In this document: in pieces, positions 35,886-46,489 of the stretch
Numbering within the stretch: the first letter of the stretch is position 1
How the letters are laid out: the number at the start of each line of letters is the position of its first letter
NCBI GenBank assembly: GCA_947471745.1
Contig: CANJKZ010000981.1
Coordinates: 1,116,001-1,180,000 of the forward strand
Direction of reading: 5' to 3'
From: Closterium sp. Naga37s-1
Lineage: Eukaryota > Streptophyta > Zygnematophyceae > Desmidiales > Closteriaceae
Length of the DNA stretch: 64,000 bases
The notes under the pieces: model-generated
Database searches by the model: none
What the model was told of the DNA's origin: nothing
The model's input: the letters and a program-made list of their open reading frames with translations, nothing else
Translations under genes and position numbers: made by a program

Positions 35886-36871
35886 ATCATCGTGCGTCCC
35901 GCCTTTGACTACCTCGTCGACGTGATAGCTCTTCTAGAAAATGACGATCTTAATGTCATACAGGAGGACCGTGAGAACCAGAGAGAGCGTTGGGACGCTC
36001 TCCTTAACACCATGCCGCTGCAGCTTTTCACCGAGACTTTTTGGGGTAAATCGACGTGTTTTTTACTACCTTGTGGACGCATGGATTAGTCGAAATGGTG
36101 ATAGGCGGCGTGTTGTGCCTATCAAGACCTGTGTTGCCATGACCTTAGTTTATCTTGGGAGAAGGGCAACATTTCGGCAGCTTGGTCTACAGTTTGGCGT
36201 AGTGCTTCAGCATGCTCAGAGGATAGTGCTCGGCTTCATAGGCTTCGTGGTTGATGTTCTCTTACCTCTGTGGGCGTCGTGGCCTTCGGCAGAGCAACTA
36301 GAGGAAATTGCGGAGGAGTTTCGTTATGAAGGGGGCATAACTGGCGTTATTGGCGCAATAGACGGGACACTTATTGAGTGTCGAGGCTTCGGGTGTGACA
36401 AAGAAGACTTCAAAAAACACAACGGCTTCTACTAAATGATTCTACAAATAGCATGTGACTCTAACGGGATCATTTGGGACTACAATGCAGGCTACCCCCA
36501 GAACGTGAATGACGCACGCGTCTTCAACAATTCCCCTCTGATGCGGCGGATGGAGGCAGGCGAACGTGGCAACTACATGCTAGTGACTGATACCGCGTAC
36601 GCCCTCACGAGCTTCACGTGCGTCCCATGGCGTGCTACACCGGGACGGCTCTGCCACAACACAAGACAAGTGGAATGTGCAGCAGTCAAGGCAAAGGATG
36701 GTTATTGAGCAGGTCAACGGGCGGCAAGTTTTGGACACGCCCCTCTCCCAAGCGCTTGATGCGGTCGTTGAGACAACGCCATGTCTCCTTGAGGCGGTTG
36801 TACTTCGCCTTCAGCGCAGAAACGTCGTGCCTCCACGCCGGATCACGATCGAACAACTCCCATTGGACTAG
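35886..36871 (+). pseudogene. PIF/Harbinger DDE transposase, broken
   Basis: A DDE-superfamily (Harbinger) nuclease that would cut and paste the element. Reading + strand: a helical N-terminal part with FTETFW, then FRQLGLQFGV-like helix-turn-helix, then GVIGAIDGTLIEC (first Asp, near 36358) and KHNGFY. NVNDARVFNNSPL (second Asp, near 36515) and NYMLVTDTAYAL follow in the same order as in the family. RMVIEQ (near 36700) in another frame is a good candidate for the catalytic Glu block. Damage seen: a frame change near 36040, an in-frame TAA at 36433-36435, and another frame change between about 36600 and 36700. The 3' end overlaps the Myb-like gene on the opposite strand. Confidence 0.82.
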
Positions 36872-37345
36872 GGGGTACCAGCTGCGCCCCTGTCGGCCCG
36901 TGCGCGCGCGGATCTCGGCATCCAGATCGATGAAAGTGGCGAGCACCTCGCACTCCTCCTCCGGAGTCCAGCGCGGGTTGTTCATGGCTGTTGAGCGGCG
37001 AGAAGCACCCGCAGTGCTGGTGGTAGGCACGCTCTCCGGCTCCGCGGTCTCTTCCTCCATTTCTCCAAGGGCGGCACCGTTAGATCCTACTGCGCCGAAA
37101 CCATAGTCTTCGTCAGCGTCGTAACTAGCGCTAGGGGAGGGAATGTGGTATACCCACCAGTCGGTAGGAGTGACAGTGGCGGCGGTGGCATTGGCGTTGG
37201 TAGTGCTGGGAGGGCCAAGGATCTGAGACTCTTGGGTTTTGGGAAGCACTCCACCAGTATGTGGGGCGTCGGTGGGTGCAGGCGTCGAGGTGCTAGGATC
37301 GGTGTTCGTCGGTGCTCTGTTCTGGGCACTATTAGAGGGGTCCAT
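36686..37345 (-). CDS. Myb/SANT (trihelix)-like protein of the Harbinger element
   Basis: A 219-residue frame, ATG to stop without interruption. The N-terminal half is Ser/Thr/Pro-rich with an acidic stretch (GEMEEETAEPE). The C-terminal part has NNPRWTPEEECEVLATFI, then SWYPLVQWELFDRDPAWRHD, then KAKYNRLKETWRCLND, with the spaced Trp/aromatic residues of a Myb/SANT-like DNA-binding domain. PIF/Harbinger elements are known to carry such a second protein, which helps the transposase reach the nucleus and the element ends. It converges on the transposase gene and overlaps its 3' end by about 180 bp. The frame appears intact although its partner is broken. Confidence 0.75.
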   Translation of the reverse strand: MDPSNSAQNRAPTNTDPSTSTPAPTDAPHTGGVLPKTQESQILGPPSTTNANATAATVTPTDWWVYHIPSPSASYDADEDYGFGAVGSNGAALGEMEEETAEPESVPTTSTAGASRRSTAMNNPRWTPEEECEVLATFIDLDAEIRARTGRQGRSWYPLVQWELFDRDPAWRHDVSALKAKYNRLKETWRCLNDRIKRLGEGRVQNLPPVDLLNNHPLP

Positions 37346-37717
37346 GTTTGGTAGTGGAATGATAGAGGCCGATCAATGGAGTACATTTGTATATGGCTTC
37401 TCCCGTGGCTATGCATGAACTATCACATTTTTTTGCGTCGAATCGCGGTTACCGCCAACTCTGCGAGGCTGCGCGACATGTTTTGGTTTTTCGATTTCAC
37501 GCGCAAATCCCTGCGCTCGACAGTTGGACCGTCCGTTGTGCTTTCGGACTGTTAAGAGTTTGCTTTATGAACCGTTGGGTTATTGAAAAGGTGTCACGTC
37601 GGTTCATATTCTGGGCGAATTTGCATTGGTTTTAACGAGCACCTCTACGACAAATTGCGACAGCGATAACCCTTCGCTAAAACGGACGGTCGGAATCAAA
37701 ATGGTTACACGCCCTAA

Positions 37718-38760
37718 CAATTATTGGAGGGGGCAACGCATGACCTAAAAGCACCAGGGGGCTTTGAGGGGCCAGGATCCGAATGCGAATAGTTATCAGT
37801 TATGTCCTTGAGGAGAAACTTATGGTTAGCAGTAATTGGAGGTACATCGGGCATAACTCAATCCATTGAAATGAGATGGAAGATAAGTTGGCAAATGAGA
37901 GCTCACGAACGAGGAAAAGTGAAAGCTATAGGTTCCAACCATGAAGCAACAATATGTATAGGGGAACCACGAAGTGCACAAGATCCGAGCATCGCCTATC
38001 GAAAATGACAATGCAGGGAAAAGCGTTGAAGGGGCTGAGAAAAGCGCGCAAGGTCGAGGTAAGCGTGAGCCGAGAGCGGATCGATCCGAATTGTCGGTAG
38101 GTTAGTGTGGGGACAGCATAGGCAAAGTTCACATCAATTCCAAATAGTGAGTTGGGAGCTCAAGTGGCATCCGGGGTCGCTTGGGCACACATTATGAGCG
38201 TTAAAAAAACTTTCAAAGTCGTGTGTAAAACACACATCCAGAAGTTGCAGCACAGCAGTAGCAGTGAGATTTGAACGACTCCAACATGAAAGAAAACCCA
38301 AAGAAGGACGAGCAAAAGAGGGAAAGGAGGAAGGGATCGTGAGCGAACCAAAGGTACATACATATGGGAAGGTTGAATGGGTCTCGATTTCCACACTTTG
38401 TGAACCTTGAGATTGCTCCAAAGGTACATACATATAATCGACGAACACTTAGTGCAAGGCTATGACGCAGGGGAGGGCGGTTGGATGGGATAAGGGACGC
38501 AACAGCAGCGGGCAGAAAGGCAAAGAGAGACGGGGACAAGACGAAGCAAAGGGACCAACGGGAAAAACCCGAAACAATAATTTTGAAGAGGGAAGACGAG
38601 CTGGGAAGGATTGAGCAAAGAAACACGAAATCAAAGGCAATGCAGGAGGAACTTTGCGACAAGCGATAAGGGTTACTGACGCAACCGCAAAGGTGACAAC
38701 GCTGCAGCAACAACAGGGGCGAAGGGGCTGAATGCGATCGTTAACGCTCAAAGTGGCTTG
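37718..38760. other. Intergenic, no gene recognised
   Basis: No supported gene. CCAAAGGTACATACATAT occurs twice (about 38347 and 38418). Small frames on the minus strand do not resemble known proteins. Confidence 0.5.
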
Positions 38761-38765
38761 CAAAT

Positions 38766-38889
38766 TGTCAGATTTATATGACATAGCTACTGTAGGCTAT
38801 AGTGGGGTAGCACATATGGGGTACAGTTTTCTAGGGTTTGCTTTTGTACCCAACTTTCCCTTAGTCAATTCATTCCTCATTTCTTCACA
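38766..38889 (+). repeat. LTR of copia E, 5'
   Basis: 124 bp, begins TGTCAGATTT and ends CTTCACA; identical to 45741-45864. Related to the LTRs of A and D when those are read on their coding strand. Confidence 0.95.
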
Positions 38890-39039
38890 TGGTATAGAGC
38901 AGGGTCCCTAGTGGGAACGCTTCCTTGGGCCCACCACTGAAACCTTTTTTTTCTGACCGGAGCGACAGTCGCTCCTGCCCGAGGCGCGCCTTGTGGGCCG
39001 CCCTTCTGTCGAGCTCTCTTAGAGGCCCCTCTCACGGCC

Positions 39040-40180
39040 CCTCGCGCCACCCTTAGCGGCCCCGTCGCCGCCCCTAGCGGCCCCGTTGCCGCCCTTCCAG
39101 GCCCCTTGCGGCCCCTAGCGGCCCCATTGCCGCCCCTACGCGGCCCCGTAGCCGCCCCTAGCGGCCCTGTCGCCGCCCTTAGCAGCCCCGTTGCCGCCTC
39201 CCTCCCTACGCGGCCCCGTTGCTGCCCCTACGAGGCCCCGTCGCCGCCCCTAGCGGCCCCGTCGCCGCCCCTACGCGGCCCCGTCGCCGCCCCTAGCGGG
39301 CCCGTAGCCGCTCCCCTCCCTACGCGGCCCCGTCGCCGCCCCTACGCGGCCCCGTCGCCGCCCCTACGCGGCCCCGTTGCCGCCCCTAGCGGCCCCGTCG
39401 CCGCCCCTAGCGGCCCCGTCGCCGCTCCCCTCCCTACGCGGCCCCGTAGCCGCCCCTACGCGGCCCCGTCGCCGCCCTTACGCGGCCCCGTCGCCGCCCC
39501 TAGCGGCCCCGTCGCCGCTCCCCTCCCTACGCGGCCCCGTCGCCGCCCCTACGCGGCCCCGTCGCCGCCCCTAACGGCCCCGTCGCCTCCTCCCTCCCTA
39601 CGCGGCCCTGTCGCCGCCCCTACGCGGCCCCGTCGCCGCCCCTAGCGGCCCCGTCGCCGCCTCCCTCCCTACGCGGCCCCGTCGCCGCCCCTACGCGGCC
39701 TCGTAGCCGCCCCTACGCGGCCCCGTCGCCGCCCCTAGCGGCCCCGTCGCCGCTTCCCTCCCTACGCGGCCCCGTCGCCGCCCCTACGCGGCCTCGTAGC
39801 CGCCCCTACGCGGCCCCGTCGCCGCCCCTAGCGGCCCCGTCGCCGCTCCCCGCCCCTAGCGGCCCCGTCGCTGCCCCTACCCGGCCCCGTCGCCGCCCCT
39901 AGCGAGCAGCCGAGCCGCCGAGCCGCCCAGCAGCTGAGCCGCCGAGTCGCCCAGCAGCCGAGCCGCCCCTGGAGCAGCCGCCACTGCAGCAGCCGCCCCT
40001 GGAGCAGCCGCCACTGCAGCAGCCGCCCCTGGAGCAGCCGCCACTGCAGCAGCCGCCCCTGGAGCAGCCGCCACTGCAGCAGCCGCCCCCGGAGCAGCCG
40101 CCACTGCAGCAGCCGCCCCTGGAGCAGCCGCCTCTGGAGCAGTCGCCCCTACAACTGCCGCCCCTGGAGCAGCCACCCCT
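39040..40180. repeat. GC-rich minisatellites in the leader of copia E
   Basis: About 39040-39905 holds CCCCGTCGCCGCCCCTACGC-type units of about 20-23 bp, the complement of the A and D leader repeat. About 39960-40150 holds a 30-bp unit (GAGCAGCCGCCACTGCAGCA plus 10 bp) in at least six copies. Both lie between primer-binding site and gag. Confidence 0.9.
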
Positions 40181-40349
40181 GCAGCTGCCGCGGAGCTCTC
40201 GCTCTACAGTGGTAGCGGCCTCGCCGTTGCCGCCGTCGTACGCCTGCCCTTCTCGCCACTGGTGAGCACTGCCCTGCCCGTACTGCTGTTACTGCTGCTC
40301 TTACTGCTGCTTCTCTTTCTACTGCTACTGCTGCTCCTGGCGTGGCCAG

Positions 40350-43300
40350 ATGCAGCTCCAGCGTCACCCGCGTGAGTCCCTCACCCCCCAACAGCTTCGT
40401 GCGTGGTACGCTAGTTGGGGTTGTCGGGGTGGCCGTAGTGGGAGTCGTCCTGGAGTGAGTAGTTCCACAGCTGCTTGTAGTGGCCAGGTGCAGCTGCAGT
40501 GTCGCCCGCGTGAGTCCCTCACCCCCCAACAGCTTCGTGAGTGGTACGCTAGTTGGGGTTGTCGGGGTGGCCGCAGTGGGAGTCGTCCTGGAGTGAGTAG
40601 TTCGGCAGCTGCTTGTAGTGGCCAGGTGCAGCTTCAGCGTCGTCCGCGAGCAGTCCTTTCGCCCCAGCAGCTTCGTGAATGGTACGCTCAGCGTGACGGG
40701 TCACGGGGTACTGCTCGCTGTCCGTACGTCATTCGCACTGGTGCTCGGACTGGTCAGCCTTGCGGGACGTTGGGTCACGCAGTGTCCCGCTGCTTCGTCC
40801 GTCTGAGCGACGCCTGGCGTACGGAGTTTGGCGACGCGGCTGAGCTCCCCGACTGGGTGGAGCTGCTTCGGCTGCGGGTAGATATCTATACTCTTGACTA
40901 TGATGCTATCCTCACTGCCATGTATGCATTGCCTACTAGTGATGAGGGTGACTGTTACCTGTGTGTTCCGCCTGACCCGGGCATTGAGGCTGCTGCTCTA
41001 GGTGCTGGTGAGGCTGCTGCTCTAGGTGCTAGTGCGTCTGCTGCCCCAGGTGCTGGTGAGTCTGCTCTCTCAGGTACCACGTCGTCTCAGGCCTTACAAC
41101 CCTTCACTCTTGACTCGGGTGCTTCCCGCTCCTTCTTTCGAGACCGCACCACGCTTACGCCGCTCAGTCGGCCGGTTGCGGTCTCCCTGGCAGACCCCTC
41201 TGGGGGTCCTGTCCTTGCTCACTTCTCCATTGTCCTCCCGTGTCCGGCGGCCCCCTCTGGCACCCTGTCTGGTCTTTACCTCCCCTCGTTCTCTACGAAC
41301 TTGGTGAGTGGTGCTGACCTACAGGATGCGGGGGTTGACCAGTTCACTCCTGCGAGTCAGCGGGTGACCCACTGCACGGACGCTCGGACAGGCCGACACC
41401 TGGCCACGTTTACACGTCGGCCGGGGTCGAGCCTGTACACACTGACCACTGCGTCTCCTCCAGTCACTGCGTCTGGTCAGGTAGCTGCGTCGGGTTAGGT
41501 GTTTGCTGCAGCGTCCAGGTCTGGTCCTGAGTCTGCCCCCTGTTCGTGTCGCCTCCTGTCTCACGAGACTCTCCTCTGGCACCACCGCCTTGGTCACCCC
41601 TCCCTGCTTCGTCTCCGAGGCATGGCCTCCCGTGTCCTTGTCTCTGGTCTTCCCCGGTCCCTCCCTCCCCTTCCTCCGGGGCCTGGCCCTACCTGCGTCC
41701 CCTGTGTCGAGGGGCGGCAGCGGGCTGCCCCTCACTCCTCCCAGTTTCCTCCGACAGAGGCCCCGCTGCAGACGCTTCACATGGACGTGTGGGGCCCGGC
41801 CCGCGTCCGTGGACAGGGTCACGAGCGCTACTTCCTGCTGGTGGTTGACGACTACTCGCGTTACACCACAGTCTTCCCCTTGCGCAGCAAGGGTGATGTC
41901 ACTGAGGTGTTGATCGACTGGATCCGCGCAGCTCGTCTCCAGCTCAGGCAGAGCTTCGGCTCGGATTTTCCTGTTCTGCGTCTGCACTCTGACAGAGGTG
42001 GAGAGTTCTCCTCTGGCCTTCTGCGAGCCTACTGTCGTGCACGAGGCATCCGCCAGACCTTCACGCTTCCGGACTCTCCACAGCAAAATGGGATTGCTGA
42101 GCGCCGCATTGGCATGGTCATGGACGTCGCCCGTACGTCCATGATGCATGCGGCTGCCCCCCATTTTCTGTGGCCGTTTACGGTTCGGTACGCGGCGCAT
42201 CAGATCAACCTTCACCCCAGGGTCTCCATGCCGGAGACCTCCCCAGCCTTGCTGTGGACGGGGAAGGTTGGCGATGCGTCTGCGTTCCGTGTCTGGGGAT
42301 CTCGGGCGTTTGTCCGCGACTTGTCTGCGGACAAGCTGTCCCCTCGTGCTGCTCCTTGCGTCTTCCTTGGCTTCCCCCCTGACGCGCCAGGGTGGCAGTT
42401 CTACCACCCCACCTCTCGCCGTGTTCTGTCCTCCCAGGACGTCACGTTTGACGAGTCGGTCCCCTACTACCGCCTCTTCCCCTACCGCACTCCGTCCCTC
42501 CCCCCGCCACCGCTCTTCCTTGTCCCAGGTCCCCCCCCGGTAGACCCCCTCCCCCCTCAGGGTCCTGCCCCTTCAGGTGTGTCCCAGGTAGACGCAGTCG
42601 AGCCTGTCGAGGTTACTGGTGACTCTGGTGCTGCTGAGGGTGCTGAGCCTGGGGGTGCTGACTCTGGGGGTGCTGAGCGTGTGGGTGCTACGCCTGGGGG
42701 TGCTGAGCCTGAGGGTGCTACTACTGGGGGTGCTGAGCCTGAGGGTGCTGAGCCTGGGGGTGCTACTACTGGGGGTGCTGAGCCTGGGGGTGCTGAGCCT
42801 GGGAGTGCTACGCCTGGGGGTGCTACGCCTGGAGGTGCTGAGCCTGGGGGTGCGGAGCCTGAGGGAGCTGGGCCTGCTCGTGTGGCGTCTGGCGGTGCTG
42901 AGCCTGGAGGTTCTCCGGGTGCTTCGTCTCGGCGGGAGCCACTCTCTCCACAGGAGCTGCGCGAGTGGTTTGCCCGGCGCTGGAGGCGTGCTGCTGGAGC
43001 TGGAGGTTCTTCGGCTGCTGAGGGTGCTGGTGCCGCGGGTCCCGGAGGTGCTCGTACTGGGAGTACTGGAGCTGCTGGGCCTGCGGGTACGACTGGAGCT
43101 GGAGCTGCTGAGGGTGTTGGCGCTGAGGCTACTGCTGTCGGTCCTGGAGGCGGTCCTGCTGGGGGTGCTACTGGTGCTGCTGGAGGTACTGGAGCTGGAG
43201 GTGCTGCTGGCGCTGGTGCTGCCGCTGGGGGTACTGGTGCTGTCCCTGCTGTGTCTGGAGTCGCCGCGCGGCCTAGGCCGTACTTCGTTCCGCTCCTTCA

Positions 43301-45533
43301 GCAGGTTCTTGGTCTCCCGCCTTCTACTGGTCCTCCTCCTCCCTTCGAGTGTCCACAGCCTGTCCCGTCACAGTTACAGTTACAGCCGGCCTCCCCACTG
43401 CCCGCTCCTTCTCCCTACACTGGTCCTACTGGAGGTCTTGCTGAGCGTCGTGAGCCTGCGTCTCGCCCTGCGTCGCCTGTCCGTGCTGCTCGCCCTAGTG
43501 GTCGTGGTTCGCGTCAGCGTCCTCCTCCTGTCCCTGGCACGCACCGGATGTCTCTGCGTCCGTCCACTGCTCCTCTGCGTGCCCCTTTGCCTTCTCCTCC
43601 TGAGTCCTCTCTTCCTGCTCTTCCTGACCCGGAGTCGGACTCTCTTCGTGCTGCCAGTCCTACTGTCACGCGTCTCCTTGCTACTGTTGTCACTAACCCT
43701 TCCTTTGAGTCCACTGCTGCGTCTGCCCTAGTTACTGAGCTCGTCGACTTTGCTGCTCGCTGTCGTCTAGACTACGCTGCTAGTCTTGTTGCTGAGTCTG
43801 AGTCTGTCTGTCCTCCGTCCGTCGGGGGTGAGTGTGCCCTTGGCACGGACGTCCTTGAGGACAGGCAGGAGGAGTTCCAGTGTTTGGCTGCTGCTTCACC
43901 TCATCTCGTGTCCGTAGTGCTTACCCCTGAGGGAGACCCGGATGCACTTGACATCCCGACTCCGCGCTCTTACGCGGAGGCGATAGAGGGTCCCTACTCC
44001 TCTCAGTGGCAGGCAGCTATGGACGCAGAGATGGCTTCCTGGAAGTCCACAGGCACCTACGTTGACGAGGTTCCCCCGCCTGGGGCGAACATCGTCAGTG
44101 GCATGTGGATTTTCAGGGTGAAGCGGCCGCCGGGTTCTCCGCCTGTCTTCAAGGCGCGTTACGTGGCTCGTGGCTTCAGTCAGCGGCAGGGAGTTGACTA
44201 CTTTCAGACCTTCTCTCCCACCCCGAAGATGACCACTCTTCGGGTACTGCTGCACATAGCTGCTCACCGCGACTACGAGCTGCACTCTCTTGACTTCAGC
44301 ACTGCTTTCTTGCAGGGCAGCCTGCACGAGGAGATCTGGCTGCGTCGCCCACCTGGCTTCACTGGGTCTTTTCCTCCTGGCACCCAGTGGAGCCTCCGGC
44401 GGCCAGTCTACGGTCTCCGCCAGGAACCGCGTGAGTGGCACGACACACTGAGGACTACACTTGCGGCTCTTGGGTTTGCTCCCTCTACTGCCGACCCGTC
44501 GCTGTTTCTGCGCACCGACACTTCTTTGCCGCCGTTCTACATCCTCGTGTACGTCGACGACTTGGTCTTCGCCACAGGTGACACTGCTGGACTCGCCCAC
44601 GTGAAGTCCGAGCTGCAGAAGAGACACACGGGCACAGACCTGGGTGAACTGCGCAGCTACCTTGGCTTGCAGATCACCCGGGACAGAGCACGCCGCACCA
44701 TTACCCTGACTCAGTCACACATGGTGCAGCAGGTCCTTCAGCGCTTCGGCTTCACGTACTCCTCGCCTCAGGCCACTCCTCTGCCTACTCGCCACTCGCT
44801 CTCAGCTCTGCCTTCGGATGAGTCCGTAGAGTCGAGTGGCCCGTACCCAGAGCTTGTTGGCTGCCTCATGTACCTGATGACCTGCACACGACCTGACCTT
44901 GCATACCCTCTTAGCATTCTTGCATGCTATGTTGCTCCTGGGAGACACAGACCGGAGCACATGGCTGCAGCGAAGAGGGTGTTGCGCTACTTGTGCAGTA
45001 CGCCGGGCATGGGGCTTGTGCTTGGAGGGCAGAGTCCAGTGGTCCTCACTGGGCACGCAGACGCTTCTTGGGCTGACGACCAGGCTACGCAGCGGTCGTC
45101 ACAGGGTTACACCTTCAGCCTTGGTTCCGGCTCTGTTTCGTGGCGGGCTACCCGCTCGTCTTCTGTTCTCGGCTCCAGTTGTGAGGCTGAGATCTACGCC
45201 GGGGCCATGGCTGCACAGGAGCTTCGCTGGCTCACCTACCTGCTGACTGACCTCGGAGAGCCGCCTCGTTCTCCTCCAGTGCTGTACGTAGACAACAAGG
45301 CCATGCTGGCCTTGTGTCGAGAGCAGAGACTGGAGCACAGAACGAAGCACATTGCTCTCCGCTACTTCCTTGCTCGTGAGCTACAGTAGCGTGGTCAGCT
45401 ACGGCTTGCGTACGTGGCCTTTGAGGCCAACACTGCTGATATCTTCACCAAGGCACTTGCGCCTTGTGATCATCAGCGCTTCTGTACTCAGCTGGGTCTT
45501 GTGCCTACCTTGCCTCACTTGCTCACCCCTTGA
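40350..45533 (+). pseudogene. Copia E gag-pol region (fossil)
   Basis: Begins with three repeated blocks of about 45 residues, each with (T/S)PQQLRxWYA (near 40385, 40525 and 40665), then the zinc knuckle (about 40715-40800), LGAGEAAA repeats, protease LDSGAS (near 41115), integrase (about 41560-42400; HMDVWGP near 41780, HSDRGGEF near 41985, QQNGIAE near 42085), linker with GGAEP/EGATT repeats (about 42640-42870) and PQELREWFARR (near 42950), reverse transcriptase with YVDD (near 44550) and RNase H (about 45050-45533). Like B it lacks the large copia Gag domain of A and D. About two or three breaks. Confidence 0.9.
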
Positions 45534-45740
45534 CCTTGTTTGTACTGTTGCATATATATATACACCTGCTCTTGCTTGTCTAGCCTTATAGATATATGTA
45601 ATCCTGCATGTGAACTGGCCTTGTGGCCTTGAACTTGTGCTCGGAATGTGTGGTGACTTTGTGATCCACCCTGAGCTTGCTTTGCTTTGCTTGACTGGTC
45701 TTGTGACCCCTTGTTCTCCCCCACTTTGCCTATGGGGGTG

Positions 45741-45864
45741 TGTCAGATTTATATGACATAGCTACTGTAGGCTATAGTGGGGTAGCACATATGGGGTACA
45801 GTTTTCTAGGGTTTGCTTTTGTACCCAACTTTCCCTTAGTCAATTCATTCCTCATTTCTTCACA
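45741..45864 (+). repeat. LTR of copia E, 3'
   Basis: 124 bp, identical to 38766-38889. Confidence 0.95.
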
Positions 45865-46117
45865 CAAATGTGTTGTACAAGAAAAACAAAAGGGTGCAAC
45901 CAAATGAATCGAGATGGTATGCAGATACGGAACTTACCCAACAAATAGCTAAGCTGCATGGCGATATAAAGGGAAAGCAACGAATCGAGGATGCTTATTG
46001 TTCGACATGCGCCTGTAAGGGCTTAGCGGAGTTTCTAGTAAGGCAAAGGTGCTTGAAGACGAGGTGCAACAAGAAAGAAGCCATTGGGCCTTTGAGAAGA
46101 AGCTAGAAATAACAAGC

Positions 46118-46190
46118 GCTCCCAGGTGGGCTTGAACCACCGACCTTATGGTTAACAGCCATACGCTCTAACCAGCTGAGCTACGAGAGC
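46118..46190 (-). tRNA. tRNA-Asn (anticodon GTT), second copy
   Basis: Same 73-nt cloverleaf as at 5231 with one base change in the D loop (C for T in CTCAGTTGG). Downstream the tail is clearly diverged from the other two loci, though the first ~40 bases still align loosely (ending at AAGGCC), and the TTTT stretch is absent. Lies between copia E and the truncated copia F. Confidence 0.9.
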
Positions 46191-46489
46191 TGATTGTGGC
46201 TTCGCAGAAAATATATACTGTTCTTAAAATTTCCCTTCCACCATCTCAACTCCTTCCTTCCTCCTTCCACATCTCCCTGTTTCTTCCTCCTGCTGTAGTT
46301 CTTTCGCTTAGTCACTCAGGACATTTGTAGTTTCTTTGTTTAGTTTTTTCTTCACGTCTCTTCCACCGTCCGTCCGAATTTCACAGTTAGTGTGGTTCGG
46401 CGAACAATTCCAACAACCTCCCTTGGGGTTTGTCAACCACACACTCCCACCGTACCCCACCGCACCGCACTGCTCCCTTATGCTATAAC
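46191..46489. other. Pyrimidine-rich spacer with a dispersed repeat
   Basis: No gene. The part at about 46340-46413 (CCGAATTTCACAGTTAGTGT followed by GGTTCGGCGAAC) recurs at about 49140-49205 in the same orientation. Confidence 0.55.

Larger units (their letters stand above)
14432..37714 (+). mobile_element. PIF/Harbinger DNA transposon split by three copia insertions
   Basis: The left end GGGCGTATAACCATTTTGAT (14432) and the right end, whose complement starts GGGCGTGTAACCATTTTGAT (37714), form about 21-bp terminal inverted repeats with one mismatch. TAA target duplications flank them at 14429-14431 and 37715-37717. Element DNA is present at 14432-14609, 28340-28560 and 35886-37714, about 2.2 kb in all. 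Copia C (14610-28334, carrying copia B) and copia D (28561-35880) sit between the pieces. It encodes a transposase (+) and a Myb/SANT-like protein (-), the two-gene set of PIF/Harbinger elements. The transposase is broken, so this copy is inactive. Confidence 0.87.
38766..45864 (+). mobile_element. Copia element E (fossil), 7.1 kb, + strand
   Basis: 124-bp LTRs at 38766-38889 and 45741-45864 are identical as read, with target duplication CAAAT (38761-38765 and 45865-45869). The primer-binding site TGGTATAGAGCAGG starts at 38890; a GGGGG purine tract ends at 45740. The coding part is in good condition, with about two or three breaks. A very recent insertion. Confidence 0.94.

Noticed and set aside
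45870-46106. 78-residue frame with several cysteines next to copia E
   Set aside because: No recognisable domain; partly flanking DNA of the element insertion site.
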